Shown: piece by piece, positions 1 through 8,620 of the stretch | Numbering within the stretch: position 1 is the first letter of the stretch | How the letters are laid out: the number at the start of each line of letters is the position of its first letter | NCBI GenBank assembly: GCA_964397775.1 | Contig: CAYNKL010000010.1 | Span: forward strand, 1-53,141 | Direction: 5' to 3' | DNA length: 53,141 nucleotides | Origin: Allosediminivita sp964397775 | Lineage (GTDB): Bacteria > Pseudomonadota > Alphaproteobacteria > Rhodobacterales > Rhodobacteraceae | The notes under the pieces: generated by a model | What the model saw: only the letters and a program-made list of their open reading frames with translations | The model's database searches: none | Told to the model about the DNA's origin: nothing | Position numbers and translations under genes: made by a program

Positions 1-1
1 G

Positions 2-160
2 GCGATCGATCGCGACGCCGTCTTCGGGGTCAAACCCGAACTGCTGGCCGAGTTCCGTGCGCTGCCGCCCCGAGGCGGGCGGCCATGCCATGCGCTCGAC
101 CTCGATTTCGTGCTATGCCCCGCGCGGGCCGGCGAGACTGAACCTAAAGGGAGGAAATAG
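2..160 (+). CDS. C-terminal end of an unrecognised protein (partial)
   Basis: An open frame runs from the window edge to a TAG just before the dioxygenase start. The last ~52 residues include VFGVKPELLAEFRALP and LDFVLCPARAGE, which look more like real protein than the two other forward frames of the same stretch. The stop is 2 bases before the next ATG, and the Shine-Dalgarno of the next gene lies inside its last codons, so it would be the upstream member of the same operon. I do not recognise the family. The upstream part is missing, so this is a weak call based on composition and spacing. Confidence 0.35.
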   Translation, partial: AIDRDAVFGVKPELLAEFRALPPRGGRPCHALDLDFVLCPARAGETEPKGRK

Positions 161-162
161 AT

Positions 163-1122
163 ATGGCTCAGATCAGCGGCTACCACCATCTCACACTGTC
201 GACGGACGGTGCGCAGGAAGATTTCGACTTCTATACCAAGACCCTCGGGCTACACTCGGTGAAGCGCACCGTGCTCTTCGACGGGGTGATCCCGGTCTAT
301 CATCTCTATTACGGCTCGCCCAACGGCGACGCCTCGACGATCATCACCACCTTCCCCTTCCGCAAACCCGGGGTCTATGGCCGTCGCGGCACCAACCAGT
401 CGCGCACGATCATGCAGTCCATTCCGAAGGGTGCGGCGGATTTCTGGGTCGAACGGCTGAACGAACGCGGCATTCCGGCTGAGAAGCTCAGCCGCTTCGG
501 CGCCGATCGTGTCGCCTTTGCCCATCCCTGCGGGATCCCGCACGAGCTGGTCGAAAGCGATGGCGATCCGCGCGAGCCGATCACCAATGCCGCGCAGGGC
601 ATCGGACAGGACCAGGGGATCAAGGGCATCTACGGCGGTCTGGTTGCCTGTTTCGATCGCACAGCGATGGAAGATTTCCTGACCGTCGCCCTGCCGCTGA
701 CCAAGGAGGCCGACACCGACGAGGGCACCGTCTACCGGGTGCCCGATGCGGACGGCGTGATCCAGCGGGTCGAGGTCATCACCGACCGCGAGAGCGACCA
801 GGGCACATGGACGCTGTCGGGCGGCACCATCCATCACCTGGCGCTCAACACCGGGGACGAGGACAACCAGATGGCCCTGCGCGCGCATATCGAAGGCCTC
901 GGGTTTACCGATATCTCGGAGCAGAAGGACCGCAACTACTTCAAGTCCTGCTACGTCCGCTCGCCGGGCGGCGCGCTGTTCGAACTGGCCTGGACCACGC
1001 CGGAGGGCTGGGCCCGCGACGAGGCGCCGGGCGAGATCGGCAAGACGCTGGTCTTCCCGCCCTGGTTCAAGGACCGCGAGGACGAATTGCGCGAAGGGCT
1101 CGAAGACGCGGAGTTCGCATGA
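163..1122 (+). CDS. Hydroquinone-type ring-cleaving dioxygenase (VOC/glyoxalase fold, PcpA/LinE/MhqO-like)
   Basis: A 319-residue extradiol-type enzyme with two glyoxalase-fold modules (about 1-150 and 155-315). The expected iron ligands of the PcpA/LinE group can be placed at His9 (YHHLTL), His225 (IHHLALN) and Glu274 (LFELAW), with spacing matching the His/His/Glu set known in PcpA. Family members open hydroquinones between a hydroxylated and a neighbouring carbon, giving hydroxymuconic semialdehydes or acylated maleylacetates. A strong GGGAGGA Shine-Dalgarno lies 7 bases before the ATG. The stop overlaps the start of the next gene (ATGA), and the following hydrolase and maleylacetate reductase support a hydroquinone-to-maleylacetate route. 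Quinone detoxification, as for Bacillus MhqO, is the main alternative role. Confidence 0.85.
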   Translation: MAQISGYHHLTLSTDGAQEDFDFYTKTLGLHSVKRTVLFDGVIPVYHLYYGSPNGDASTIITTFPFRKPGVYGRRGTNQSRTIMQSIPKGAADFWVERLNERGIPAEKLSRFGADRVAFAHPCGIPHELVESDGDPREPITNAAQGIGQDQGIKGIYGGLVACFDRTAMEDFLTVALPLTKEADTDEGTVYRVPDADGVIQRVEVITDRESDQGTWTLSGGTIHHLALNTGDEDNQMALRAHIEGLGFTDISEQKDRNYFKSCYVRSPGGALFELAWTTPEGWARDEAPGEIGKTLVFPPWFKDREDELREGLEDAEFA

Positions 1123-1769
1123 CCGAGGCTGCGCTCCGGATCGGCGGCGGCGCGGGGGCGAAGGCACTCTGTGTCTTCGTCCACGGCCGCGGCCAGTCCC
1201 CCGAAGAGATGCAATCGCATGTGCTGGCGCGGCTGGACACGGCCGCGACCGCTTTCGTCCTGCCGCGCGCGCCGGGGGGTGTCTGGTACGCCGCCCGCGC
1301 TGTCGATCCGCTGACAGCCGAGACCCGGACCGAGCTGACGCGCGGGCTGGACGCGCTGGAAGCGGACATCACGGCGATACGGGCGGAGCATCCCGGTGTC
1401 CCGCTGCTTCTCGCGGGGTTTTCGCAGGGCGCCTGCCTGGCGCTGGAATACGCCTTTTCGGGCCGCACCGCGCCGGATGCCCTCTTCGCGCTGACCGGGT
1501 GCCGGATCGGTGTGCCAGCCGACGACCGACCCCGGGCTTTGCCGCGGGCTCTGCCGGTCTACCTCAGCGGCGGCGACGCGGATCCGTGGATCTCGGTCGA
1601 GGCGATGGCCGATGCGGCGCTCGATCTCGCCCGGGGGGGCGCGGCGCTGCGCAGCGATGTCTTCCCGGGGCGGCCGCATGAGGTCTCGGACGCCGAGGTC
1701 GCGATGCTGCGGTCCGCGCTCAACGATATGGCGGCCGGGCATACCCCGGCCATGGAGGCCCCCAGATGA
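1119..1769 (+). CDS. Alpha/beta hydrolase, phospholipase/carboxylesterase family (MhqD-like)
   Basis: A 216-residue single-domain hydrolase. The nucleophile elbow GFSQG is near residue 105, the acid lies in GGDADPW near 150, and the catalytic His is in GRPHEVS near 187, so the triad looks complete. The start overlaps the dioxygenase stop (ATGA), so the pair is translationally coupled. In the mhq systems a dioxygenase and a carboxylesterase of this family are also paired. Here it probably hydrolyses the ring-cleavage product or an acyl/ester intermediate before maleylacetate reductase. The substrate is inferred from position only. Confidence 0.8.
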   Translation: MTEAALRIGGGAGAKALCVFVHGRGQSPEEMQSHVLARLDTAATAFVLPRAPGGVWYAARAVDPLTAETRTELTRGLDALEADITAIRAEHPGVPLLLAGFSQGACLALEYAFSGRTAPDALFALTGCRIGVPADDRPRALPRALPVYLSGGDADPWISVEAMADAALDLARGGAALRSDVFPGRPHEVSDAEVAMLRSALNDMAAGHTPAMEAPR

Positions 1770-2830
1770 TGAACACCTTCACCTTCCCGGGCATCCCGCA
1801 GCGGGTCGTGTTCGGATCGGGAACGCTGGCGCAGACCGCCGAAGAGGTGCAGCGCCTCGGTCACGACAAGGCGCTGGTACTGTCCGGCCCGAACCAGCGG
1901 GACGCGGCCGAGGCGCTGGCCGCGCAACTGGGCACGCTGTCGGCGGGGGTGTTCTCCGGCGCCGCGATGCACACCCCGGTCGATGTGACCGATGCTGCCA
2001 TGGAGCAGTTCCGCGACAGCGGCGCCACCGCGGTGGTCGGTCTCGGCGGCGGCTCCACCGTCGGGCTGGCGAAGGCGATCGCGGCGCGCAGCGGGGCCGA
2101 CCAGGTGGTGATCCCCACGACCTATGCGGGCTCGGAGATGACCGACATACTGGGCGAGACGCAGGACGGCGAAAAGACCACCCGCCGCTCGCCGGACATC
2201 CGCCCCGAGACGGTGATCTACGATGTGGACCTGACGCTGGGCCTGCCGGTCGAGATGACGGTCACCTCGGGGATGAATGCGCTGGCCCATGCGATGGAGG
2301 CGCTTTATGCGCCCGACCTCAATCCGGTTCTGGAACTGCTCTGCAAGGATGCGCTGGTGGCGTTTCGGAACGGGCTGCCGGCGGTGATCCGCGATCCGCA
2401 AAACGTGCAGGGCCGCACGCAGGCCCTTTATGGCGCCTGGGCTTGCTCGACGGCGCTCGGTCATGTGTCGATGGCGCTGCATCACAAGCTGGCGCATACC
2501 TTCGGCGGGACCTTCGGCACGCCTCACGCCGACACCCACGCCATCCTGCTGTCCTACACGACCGCCTTCAACGAGGTCGCGGTGCCCGAGCGTCTGGCGC
2601 CGATCGCCGAGACCTTTGGCGGCGGATCTGCCGGGGCCGGGCTGTGGGATTTCGCAGGCGAGATCGGCGCCCCGCGCAGCCTGCAGGACATCGGCATCAC
2701 CGAAGCAGATCTCGACCGTGCGGCGGATGTCGCGGTGAAGAACAGCTATCCGAACCCGCGCAAGTTCGACCGCGCCGCGATCCGGGAGTTGCTCCAGCAG
2801 GCCTGGTCCGGAGAGCGGCCCACGCCCTGA
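1766..2830 (+). CDS. Maleylacetate reductase (iron-type alcohol dehydrogenase family)
   Basis: A 354-residue protein of the Fe-ADH fold that would reduce maleylacetate to 3-oxoadipate with NAD(P)H. The nucleotide-binding segment GLGGGSTVGLAKA is near residues 92-104. The C-terminal domain carries HKLAHTFGGTFGTPHADTH, with the His residues placed as in maleylacetate reductases, which keep this His-rich segment although many do not need iron. The ATG overlaps the hydrolase stop (ATGATGA). It is the last gene of the ring-cleavage operon and ends 18 bases from the convergent ferredoxin reductase gene, with no hairpin between. The context of a hydroquinone dioxygenase makes the maleylacetate assignment firm relative to other Fe-ADHs. 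Confidence 0.88.
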   Translation: MMNTFTFPGIPQRVVFGSGTLAQTAEEVQRLGHDKALVLSGPNQRDAAEALAAQLGTLSAGVFSGAAMHTPVDVTDAAMEQFRDSGATAVVGLGGGSTVGLAKAIAARSGADQVVIPTTYAGSEMTDILGETQDGEKTTRRSPDIRPETVIYDVDLTLGLPVEMTVTSGMNALAHAMEALYAPDLNPVLELLCKDALVAFRNGLPAVIRDPQNVQGRTQALYGAWACSTALGHVSMALHHKLAHTFGGTFGTPHADTHAILLSYTTAFNEVAVPERLAPIAETFGGGSAGAGLWDFAGEIGAPRSLQDIGITEADLDRAADVAVKNSYPNPRKFDRAAIRELLQQAWSGERPTP

Positions 2831-2848
2831 AGCATGGGCCACGCAGTC

Positions 2849-4030
2849 CTAAAAGGCGAGAAGATCGAACCCTTCTGCGGCCAGCTCCTGCCGCGTCGGG
2901 CAGGCCCTGTCCGCCATGAGACGACGCGCCTTCATGTGGAGCTTCGGGTTATTGACGGTCTCGACCGCGCTCAGGGCCTCTCCGTCGAACCTCAGGATCG
3001 CATTCTCTCCGACGCGGACGCTTTCGTCCTGCGGCCCGCCCAAGCCTGCGATCTGCAGTTTCCAGTCGCCCTGGTCGGACCAGAACCACGGGACCGCCGC
3101 GTAGGGATCATCCGCGCCATGCACCAGACGCTTGGCGATGGCGCGCGCTTGGTCGGTGGCGGCCTGCACGCTTTCCAGACGGACCTGCCGCCCGGTGCGG
3201 GGATCGGGAAAGACCGCGCAATCGCCAAGCGCCGAGATCGCCGGATCGACCGTCGACATTTGCGCGTCGACCACGATACCGTTGTCGCAGGCCAGGCCTG
3301 CCTCCTCGGCGAGTTCCGTGTTGGGCTGAACGCCCGCGGCCAGAACGACAAGATCGGCCGGGATCGCGGTGCCGTCGTCGAGCGTAATCCGGTCCTCTTC
3401 GACAAGACGGACGCTACGGCCCAGATGCAGGACGGCCCCAAGGTCGGCGTGCATCTCCTGGAACAGTAGCGACATCGCGGGCGAAACGGCGCGGGCCATG
3501 ACACGGGGCGCCGACTCTGCGACCTCGATCGCGTGACCGAGGCCGATTGCGACGGCCGCGAACTCTAGTCCGATGAAACCGCCCCCGATCACGGCGACAC
3601 GGCAGGGCCGCTCGAGCGCGCCGAGAAGCCTCTCGGCATCGGCCAGGGTGCGCAGGTCGAGCGCATGGTCCACACCTTCGAGGGGTGGGCGTCTTGTCCT
3701 CGCGCCGGTGGCGAGGATCAGGTGATCGTAGGGAAGGTGTTCGCCGTCGGATGTGACGACCTCATGCGCCTCTCGGTCGATCCGGTCGACCCGCAGGCCC
3801 GTGCGCAGCGAGATGTCCTTCTTGTCGTAGAAGCTTGCCGGGCGCAGGGCCAGCTGGTCGGCGTTGCCGGTCTTGAGATAGGCCTTCGACAGCGGCGGAC
3901 GCTGGTAGGGCAATCCGGGCTCGTTCCCGATCAGCGTGATGTCGCCCTCGAAGCCTTCCTGCCGCAGGCTTGCCGCCGCCTGGAAGCCTCCCTGCCCGGC
4001 CCCGACAATGACGATCCGGCCGTGCTTCAA
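2849..4030 (-). CDS. NAD(P)H-dependent ferredoxin reductase (P450 redox partner)
   Basis: A 393-residue FAD enzyme of the rhodocoxin/putidaredoxin reductase type. An N-terminal FAD Rossmann motif VGAGQGG lies at about 9-15, a second NAD(P)-binding motif VIGGGFIGLE near 150, and the FAD-contact motif ALGDCA near 275. It passes electrons from NAD(P)H to the ferredoxin encoded just upstream. The best start is a TTG sharing bases with the ferredoxin TGA, because homologous sequence begins at once (KHGRIVIVGAG) and the frame upstream is antisense to other coding. It is the last gene of the DHA kinase-P450-TRAP operon and converges on maleylacetate reductase. Confidence 0.9.
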   Translation of the reverse strand: MKHGRIVIVGAGQGGFQAAASLRQEGFEGDITLIGNEPGLPYQRPPLSKAYLKTGNADQLALRPASFYDKKDISLRTGLRVDRIDREAHEVVTSDGEHLPYDHLILATGARTRRPPLEGVDHALDLRTLADAERLLGALERPCRVAVIGGGFIGLEFAAVAIGLGHAIEVAESAPRVMARAVSPAMSLLFQEMHADLGAVLHLGRSVRLVEEDRITLDDGTAIPADLVVLAAGVQPNTELAEEAGLACDNGIVVDAQMSTVDPAISALGDCAVFPDPRTGRQVRLESVQAATDQARAIAKRLVHGADDPYAAVPWFWSDQGDWKLQIAGLGGPQDESVRVGENAILRFDGEALSAVETVNNPKLHMKARRLMADRACPTRQELAAEGFDLLAF

Positions 4031-4350
4031 ACCTGCTCCTCCGGCAGGATAACGCGCAGGCCGTCGAGCTCGGCGGTCAACCTGATCTGACAGGACAGGC
4101 GCGAGGTCTGCGTCACCTCGGCGGCGGCGCTTTCGAGCATGTCGTCCTCGTCCTCGCCGCGCGTGCCGGTCCGCTCGACCCAGTCCCCATCGACGTAGCA
4201 ATGGCAGGTCGCGCACATCATGTTGCCGCCGCACTCTGCCACGATGCCGTCGATGTCGTTGGCGATTGCGGTCTCCATCACGCTTTCGCCTTCGGTGCCA
4301 TCAACCGTGACCGCCTCACCGTCGGGCTGAACGTAGGTTACCTTTACCAT
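4027..4350 (-). CDS. [2Fe-2S] ferredoxin, adrenodoxin/putidaredoxin type
   Basis: A 107-residue electron carrier. The four cluster ligands are Cys40, Cys46, Cys49 and Cys87, in the C-X5-C-X2-C...C pattern of P450-supporting ferredoxins. The ATG at 4350 has a GGAGG about six bases upstream; an in-frame GTG four codons earlier is a less likely start. Together with the overlapping reductase gene and the P450 in the same operon it completes a three-component class I P450 system. It sits downstream of the TRAP permease genes by 34 bases. Confidence 0.92.
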   Translation of the reverse strand: MVKVTYVQPDGEAVTVDGTEGESVMETAIANDIDGIVAECGGNMMCATCHCYVDGDWVERTGTRGEDEDDMLESAAAEVTQTSRLSCQIRLTAELDGLRVILPEEQV

Positions 4351-4384
4351 GAGGGCCTCCACTTGGTCGGATTGCGCCGGTGCG

Positions 4385-5701
4385 TCATCGCATCAATTCC
4401 GGCAGGAACAGGCTGATCTGCGGGAAGGAGATCAGCAGCGTCATGACCACGACCTCGCAGGCGAGGAACCAGCCGATGCCGCGGAAGATCGTCCAGATCG
4501 GCACGCGGTCCCCCACCACCGATTTCACCACGAAGACGTTCAGACCCATGGGGGGCGTGATCATGCCAATCTCGATGTACTTGACGACGATGATGCCGAA
4601 CCAGATCAGGTTCAGGTCCAGTGCCTCGATCATCGGCAGGAAGACGGGCATGGTGATCAGAATGATCCCCAGCGGATCGAGGAACATGCCCAGGATCAGG
4701 TAGATCACCGAGATCGCGATCACGACAAGCACCGGATCGCCCGCGAAATCGCCCACCGCGCTGGTCAGGAGCGCGGAAATCCCGGTGAGCGACAGAAGGC
4801 GCGTGTACATCACCGCGCCCATCCCGACGAAGAATATCTGCGCGGTGACCCCCATCGCCTCGCGCAGGGCCTCGATCATGCCGCGCAGGCCGATGCGGCG
4901 TTGCAAGAGCGCGATGACGAGCGCCAGCGCCGCGCCCACGGCGCCCGCTTCGGTGGGCGTGACGATACCTCCGTAGAGCCCGCCGATGATGCCGAGGATC
5001 AGCGCGGCGAGCGGCCAGGTTTCGCGCAGGGATCGCATGCGATCCCGGTGCAGGGTCGCGTGCTCCTCCGCTTCGAGCTGCGGCGCGATATGCGGCTGGA
5101 GCCGGGCGCGGATCAGGATCATCGCGGTATAGACACCGCCCGTCAGAAGCCCCGGCAGGATGCCCGCGATGAGAAGCTGCGAGATCGAGACTTCGGCGAA
5201 GACGCCGTAGAGGATCAAGAGGATCGAGGGCGGGATCAGCGCCGAGAGCGTGCCCGCCGCCGCAACGACGCCCGTGGCAAGCCCCTTGTCGTAGCCCGCG
5301 CGCAGCATCTCGGGGATCGCGAGGCGGCCCATGGCCGCCGCCGAGGCAAGCGAGGAGCCACAGGCCGCAGCAAAGCCGGCACAGGCCATGTTTGCCGCGA
5401 CCGCAAGACCGCCCGGCAGCGCCGAGAACCAGAGCCGCGCGGCGCGGAAGAGCGCCGAGGAGATGCCGGACTGGTTGGCGATCGCGCCCATCAGAAGGAA
5501 CATCGGGATCGCCGTCAGGTCCCATGACGCGGCGAAGGAAAAGGGCGTCTCTCGCAGGATCGACAGCGCGATGGGCCAGTTTCGCACATAGGCGAGGCCG
5601 CAGACCGAGACGACGCCGAGCGCCACGCCGATCGGCACCCGCAGTCCGATCAATCCCAGAAGCGACGCAAGCGTCACGAGGCCGAAAGTCAAAGTATCCA
5701 T
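4385..5701 (-). CDS. TRAP transporter large permease (DctM family), TRAP system 1
   Basis: A 438-residue integral membrane protein with about 12 predicted hydrophobic segments, the channel subunit of a Na+-driven TRAP importer. Typical DctM segments are seen, such as AIPMFLLMGAIANQSG, GSSLASAAAMGRLAIPEM and the PTEAGA loop. It starts one base after the small permease stop. It is clearly a paralogue of the large permease at 28005-29321, sharing long identical blocks around the same motifs. In this operon the cargo is probably the P450 substrate, which is inference from context. Confidence 0.92.
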   Translation of the reverse strand: MDTLTFGLVTLASLLGLIGLRVPIGVALGVVSVCGLAYVRNWPIALSILRETPFSFAASWDLTAIPMFLLMGAIANQSGISSALFRAARLWFSALPGGLAVAANMACAGFAAACGSSLASAAAMGRLAIPEMLRAGYDKGLATGVVAAAGTLSALIPPSILLILYGVFAEVSISQLLIAGILPGLLTGGVYTAMILIRARLQPHIAPQLEAEEHATLHRDRMRSLRETWPLAALILGIIGGLYGGIVTPTEAGAVGAALALVIALLQRRIGLRGMIEALREAMGVTAQIFFVGMGAVMYTRLLSLTGISALLTSAVGDFAGDPVLVVIAISVIYLILGMFLDPLGIILITMPVFLPMIEALDLNLIWFGIIVVKYIEIGMITPPMGLNVFVVKSVVGDRVPIWTIFRGIGWFLACEVVVMTLLISFPQISLFLPELMR

Positions 5702-5702
5702 G

Positions 5703-6215
5703 TCAGTGCGCGTCCTGGGGCCGGTCGGGTGTGTCGGTCTCGCGGGCGATCATCCGTGCCGCGAGCGAGAGGATCATCGCGGCGCCCGCGACAGGCAGAA
5801 ACCAGCGGGTCGGCCAGACCGGGAGATAGCCTCCGAAGATCTCCCAGACCTCGCCGCTTTCGGTGCGGCGCATCGCCGAGACCCAGGATTGCCAGACGAA
5901 GACGGACAGATATGCCAGGAACAGGAGATCCACGAAGATCCCGACAATCCGTTGCCCGGCGCGCGGCAGCCGGTCGAAGAAGAGATCCGCGGTGACATGC
6001 TCGTTGCGCAGCGTGACGTGCCCGAGCGGCAGGAAGGCGGCAGCGATCATGTACCAGGTGGCCGTGATCTCGCCTGTGCCACTGAGCGGGTGATTGAAGA
6101 GCGTGCGCGCGATCACGTCGGCCGTCACGTGCACCATCATCAGCGCACCGGCGAAAAGGGCGACGGCAAAGAGCGTGTCGGCGACGAATTTTGCTATGCG
6201 GTGTATCGCGGTCAT
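5703..6215 (-). CDS. TRAP transporter small permease (DctQ family), TRAP system 1
   Basis: A 170-residue membrane protein with four hydrophobic segments, typical of DctQ. The start chosen is ATG at 6215 (MTAIHRIAKFVADTLF), which begins right before the first membrane helix. The open frame continues upstream, but there it reads as low-complexity Arg-rich sequence overlapping the binding-protein gene. RTLFNHPLSGTGEI and the W...P.RWFLPV segment are family features. The gene abuts the large permease and is separated from the binding-protein gene by a 65-base gap holding a hairpin. Confidence 0.88.
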   Translation of the reverse strand: MTAIHRIAKFVADTLFAVALFAGALMMVHVTADVIARTLFNHPLSGTGEITATWYMIAAAFLPLGHVTLRNEHVTADLFFDRLPRAGQRIVGIFVDLLFLAYLSVFVWQSWVSAMRRTESGEVWEIFGGYLPVWPTRWFLPVAGAAMILSLAARMIARETDTPDRPQDAH

Positions 6216-6241
6216 GGAGCCTTGGGCCTCGCGGAGGAAGG

Positions 6242-6270
6242 CGGGACGCGCAGGGTTCGCGCGCGCCCCG
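6242..6270 (-). promoter_or_regulatory. Intercistronic hairpin between TRAP 1 binding-protein and permease genes
   Basis: In the minus-strand transcript, CGGGGCGCGC pairs with GCGCGTCCCG (one G-U pair, 10 bp stem, 9-base loop). It lies in the gap between the DctP stop and the DctQ start and has no U-run, so it is more likely an RNA stabiliser or partial attenuator than a full terminator. The other two TRAP operons in the window carry a stem at the same place. Confidence 0.6.
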
Positions 6271-6280
6271 TCGGTTGGTC

Positions 6281-7384
6281 TCAGAGCGTCGAGGGGTCGA
6301 GATCGGCGAAGACCTCGCGCCAAATCGCATCGGCAAAGGCATCCACATCGGTGCCGACCTCGGCCGAGATCTCGCGCCACCGCTCGACGTTGGCCATGTA
6401 GGCGTCGAGCAGCGCCTCGGGATCAGAGACGCCGAGTTCCTTGCCGGAGGCGATCAGCCTGTCCCGGTCGGTCTCGGCGAAGGTCTCGACGAGCGCGGTC
6501 AGCTCCGGCCCCGCCTCGACGAGTTCGACGCCGAATTCCTCCTGCACGCGCTCGAAGCTCTGCTGGTCGCGCTCGACGTAGTTGCCGATCGTATGCCGGG
6601 CGGTGATGTAGGCGCTGGCGCGCAGATGCGCCGCCTGCTCTTCCGGCGAAAGGGCGAGGAAGGTATCGCGGTTCATCGCAAAGCCAAGCGCCGGGGCGCT
6701 GACGCCGAGCGGCAGGTCGGTGACGTATCTAGCATATTCACCGTAGCCGTATGTCAGAAGCCACTCGCGCGCCGCCATGAGGCAGTCGAGACCGCCACGC
6801 TGCAGCAGGCTCACCGCCTCGGTCAGCGTCACGGACATGGGCGAGGCATTCGCAGCCGCCGCCATCTCGCTGTAGCCGCCGGTCGCGCGGATGCGCAGAC
6901 CCTTCATGTCGGCCATGTCGGCCACCGGCTCGGTACACATGAGACGATAGGCGGCCGATGCGAACCCGCCCAGCGGGAGGACGTTGGTGTCGCGCGCCTG
7001 CTCCAGGCACTCGGGACAATCCTGAAACACGGTCTGGATCGCCGCGCCAGCGACCGCGACCGGATCGTCGCCCGGCACGACGGTGGAGTAGAGCAGCGCC
7101 AGCGACGGCATGTCGTTCGGCGTGTAGACGGGGATCGCGAGACCGCCCTGCATCAGGTTGTCACCGATGGCGGCAAGCGTGCCACGCCCGTCGGCAAGCT
7201 GGCCGCCCGCGATCAGCTCCCAGTCGATGCCGGTCTCTTCGGAGATCGTCGCGAACGCCTCGGGCAGCGTTGTCTCGTTGAGGTAATCGGAGGCGGGCGG
7301 CCAGCTTCCGTAGATCGGGCTTTGCGCAAGAGCAGGTCCGGCGAGCAGCGCGCAGGCCGCGGCCGTCTTGATCAGGTGTTTCAT
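6281..7384 (-). CDS. TRAP transporter substrate-binding protein (DctP family), TRAP system 1
   Basis: A 367-residue periplasmic binding protein. A signal peptide ending ...AGPALAQS covers the first ~21 residues. The mature protein begins with a YGSW motif also found in the TRAP 2 binding protein at 26287-27402. Both have four matching cysteines, here Cys123, Cys126 (CPEC), Cys150 and Cys201, which could form two disulphides. The Shine-Dalgarno GGGAGG lies just before the ATG. It sits 36 bases downstream of the P450 gene, so the likely ligand is a substrate for P450 oxidation, though DctP ligands cannot be read from sequence. Confidence 0.9.
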   Translation of the reverse strand: MKHLIKTAAACALLAGPALAQSPIYGSWPPASDYLNETTLPEAFATISEETGIDWELIAGGQLADGRGTLAAIGDNLMQGGLAIPVYTPNDMPSLALLYSTVVPGDDPVAVAGAAIQTVFQDCPECLEQARDTNVLPLGGFASAAYRLMCTEPVADMADMKGLRIRATGGYSEMAAAANASPMSVTLTEAVSLLQRGGLDCLMAAREWLLTYGYGEYARYVTDLPLGVSAPALGFAMNRDTFLALSPEEQAAHLRASAYITARHTIGNYVERDQQSFERVQEEFGVELVEAGPELTALVETFAETDRDRLIASGKELGVSDPEALLDAYMANVERWREISAEVGTDVDAFADAIWREVFADLDPSTL

Positions 7385-7420
7385 GGTATCCTCCCAGTTG
7401 TCGTATCTTGGCGATAGGTG

Positions 7421-8620
7421 TCAGGCCGGATCGACCTCGACCGGAATTTCCTCGTATCCGCGAAGCCAGTTGTTGCGCACGGGCACGGCCTCCCCCGCCG
7501 GCCGGATCGCGCGGACATGTCGGGCGAGCGCCGTCAGCACGGCCTCAGCCTCGAGACGCGCCACCATCTGCCCCACGCAATTGTGGATGCCGCTGCCGAA
7601 GGCGAGATGCCCGACCGGTCGCCGCGTGATGTCGTAGGTGTCCGGATCTTCCCATTTCTCGGGGTCGCGATTGCCGGCCGAGAGGATCATCAGGACCTTT
7701 TCCTCCGCACCCAGTCGCGCGCCGCGGAACTCGAACGCCCGCGAGGTGGTCCGGCCGATCACCGGCGACGGCGGGGTGAACCGCAGCGCCTCCTCGAACG
7801 CGTGCTTGGCGCGCGCCGGGTCCTGGTGCAGCATCGCCCATTGTTCGGGTCGGTGCAGCAGCGCGTGTATCGTCAGACCGATCCCGTAGACCGTCGTGTC
7901 GATGCCCGCCGAGATGAACGCGCGGACGAGCATGCCCGCATCCTCTTCGGTGATATCGCCCGAGTCGGCAGCGGCGTAGATCTCCTCTCCGAACCCACCG
8001 GGTTCGAGATGACCGCGGGACATCTGCTTGGCGACATAGTCGAAGGTGCCCATCTCCTCGACCACGGCGCGCGCCTCGTCATAAAGCGCGTTGTGCGGAC
8101 CCATCGCGTTGAAGTTGAGCCGCGAGTAGGGCATCAGATGTTCCCGCCCTTCCTTGCGCATGCCGACGCTGTCCGGCAGCACCCGGAAGGGAAAGGCAAA
8201 GGCCAGCTCATGCGCCGCGTCGAAGCTTCGACGTGCGACCAGGTCGCTCACCATGTCCTCGGCAATGACGAAGAAATCCTCGCGCAGCCGCCGCAGCGCC
8301 TTGGGCGACAGGACCTTCTGCAGCGCCTTGCGGTTGGGCGTGTGTGTCGGCGGATCGGCTTCGAGGATCACCGAGGGCTTCCGCCACGGCTCTTCACGCA
8401 CGACGTTGGTCATTCCGGTGCCGAAGGCCGACGAGAACCTCTCCCAATCCTCGAAGACCTCGCGGATGACCGGGTCCCGGCCCGTGGCCCAGACCCCGTA
8501 TTTCGGCAACCACACGATGTCGCCCGCCTCGCGGATGGCGCGGTCGACCGGGATAGGATCGGCCTGCGCCTCGGGGCTGAAAGGATCGACGTCGAGCGTC
8601 GGGCGGTCGGTCACGGTCAT
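7421..8620 (-). CDS. Cytochrome P450, CYP199-like (aryl acid/ether oxidation)
   Basis: A 399-residue soluble bacterial P450. The haem loop FGSGIHNCVG has the thiolate ligand Cys348. The I-helix AGIDTT has Asp241-Thr242 for oxygen activation, and the ExxR motif is Glu277-Arg280. From memory the sequence resembles Rhodopseudomonas CYP199A2/A4, which O-demethylate 4-methoxybenzoate. Arg80 and Ser83 (WRKPS) match the residues that hold the benzoate carboxylate there, while the position of a third contact, Ser244 in CYP199A4, is Ala234 here. The start overlaps the DHA kinase stop (ATGA). Ferredoxin and reductase are in the same operon. The substrate is therefore probably a para-substituted aromatic acid or a relative of it. 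Confidence 0.9.
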   Translation of the reverse strand: MTVTDRPTLDVDPFSPEAQADPIPVDRAIREAGDIVWLPKYGVWATGRDPVIREVFEDWERFSSAFGTGMTNVVREEPWRKPSVILEADPPTHTPNRKALQKVLSPKALRRLREDFFVIAEDMVSDLVARRSFDAAHELAFAFPFRVLPDSVGMRKEGREHLMPYSRLNFNAMGPHNALYDEARAVVEEMGTFDYVAKQMSRGHLEPGGFGEEIYAAADSGDITEEDAGMLVRAFISAGIDTTVYGIGLTIHALLHRPEQWAMLHQDPARAKHAFEEALRFTPPSPVIGRTTSRAFEFRGARLGAEEKVLMILSAGNRDPEKWEDPDTYDITRRPVGHLAFGSGIHNCVGQMVARLEAEAVLTALARHVRAIRPAGEAVPVRNNWLRGYEEIPVEVDPA

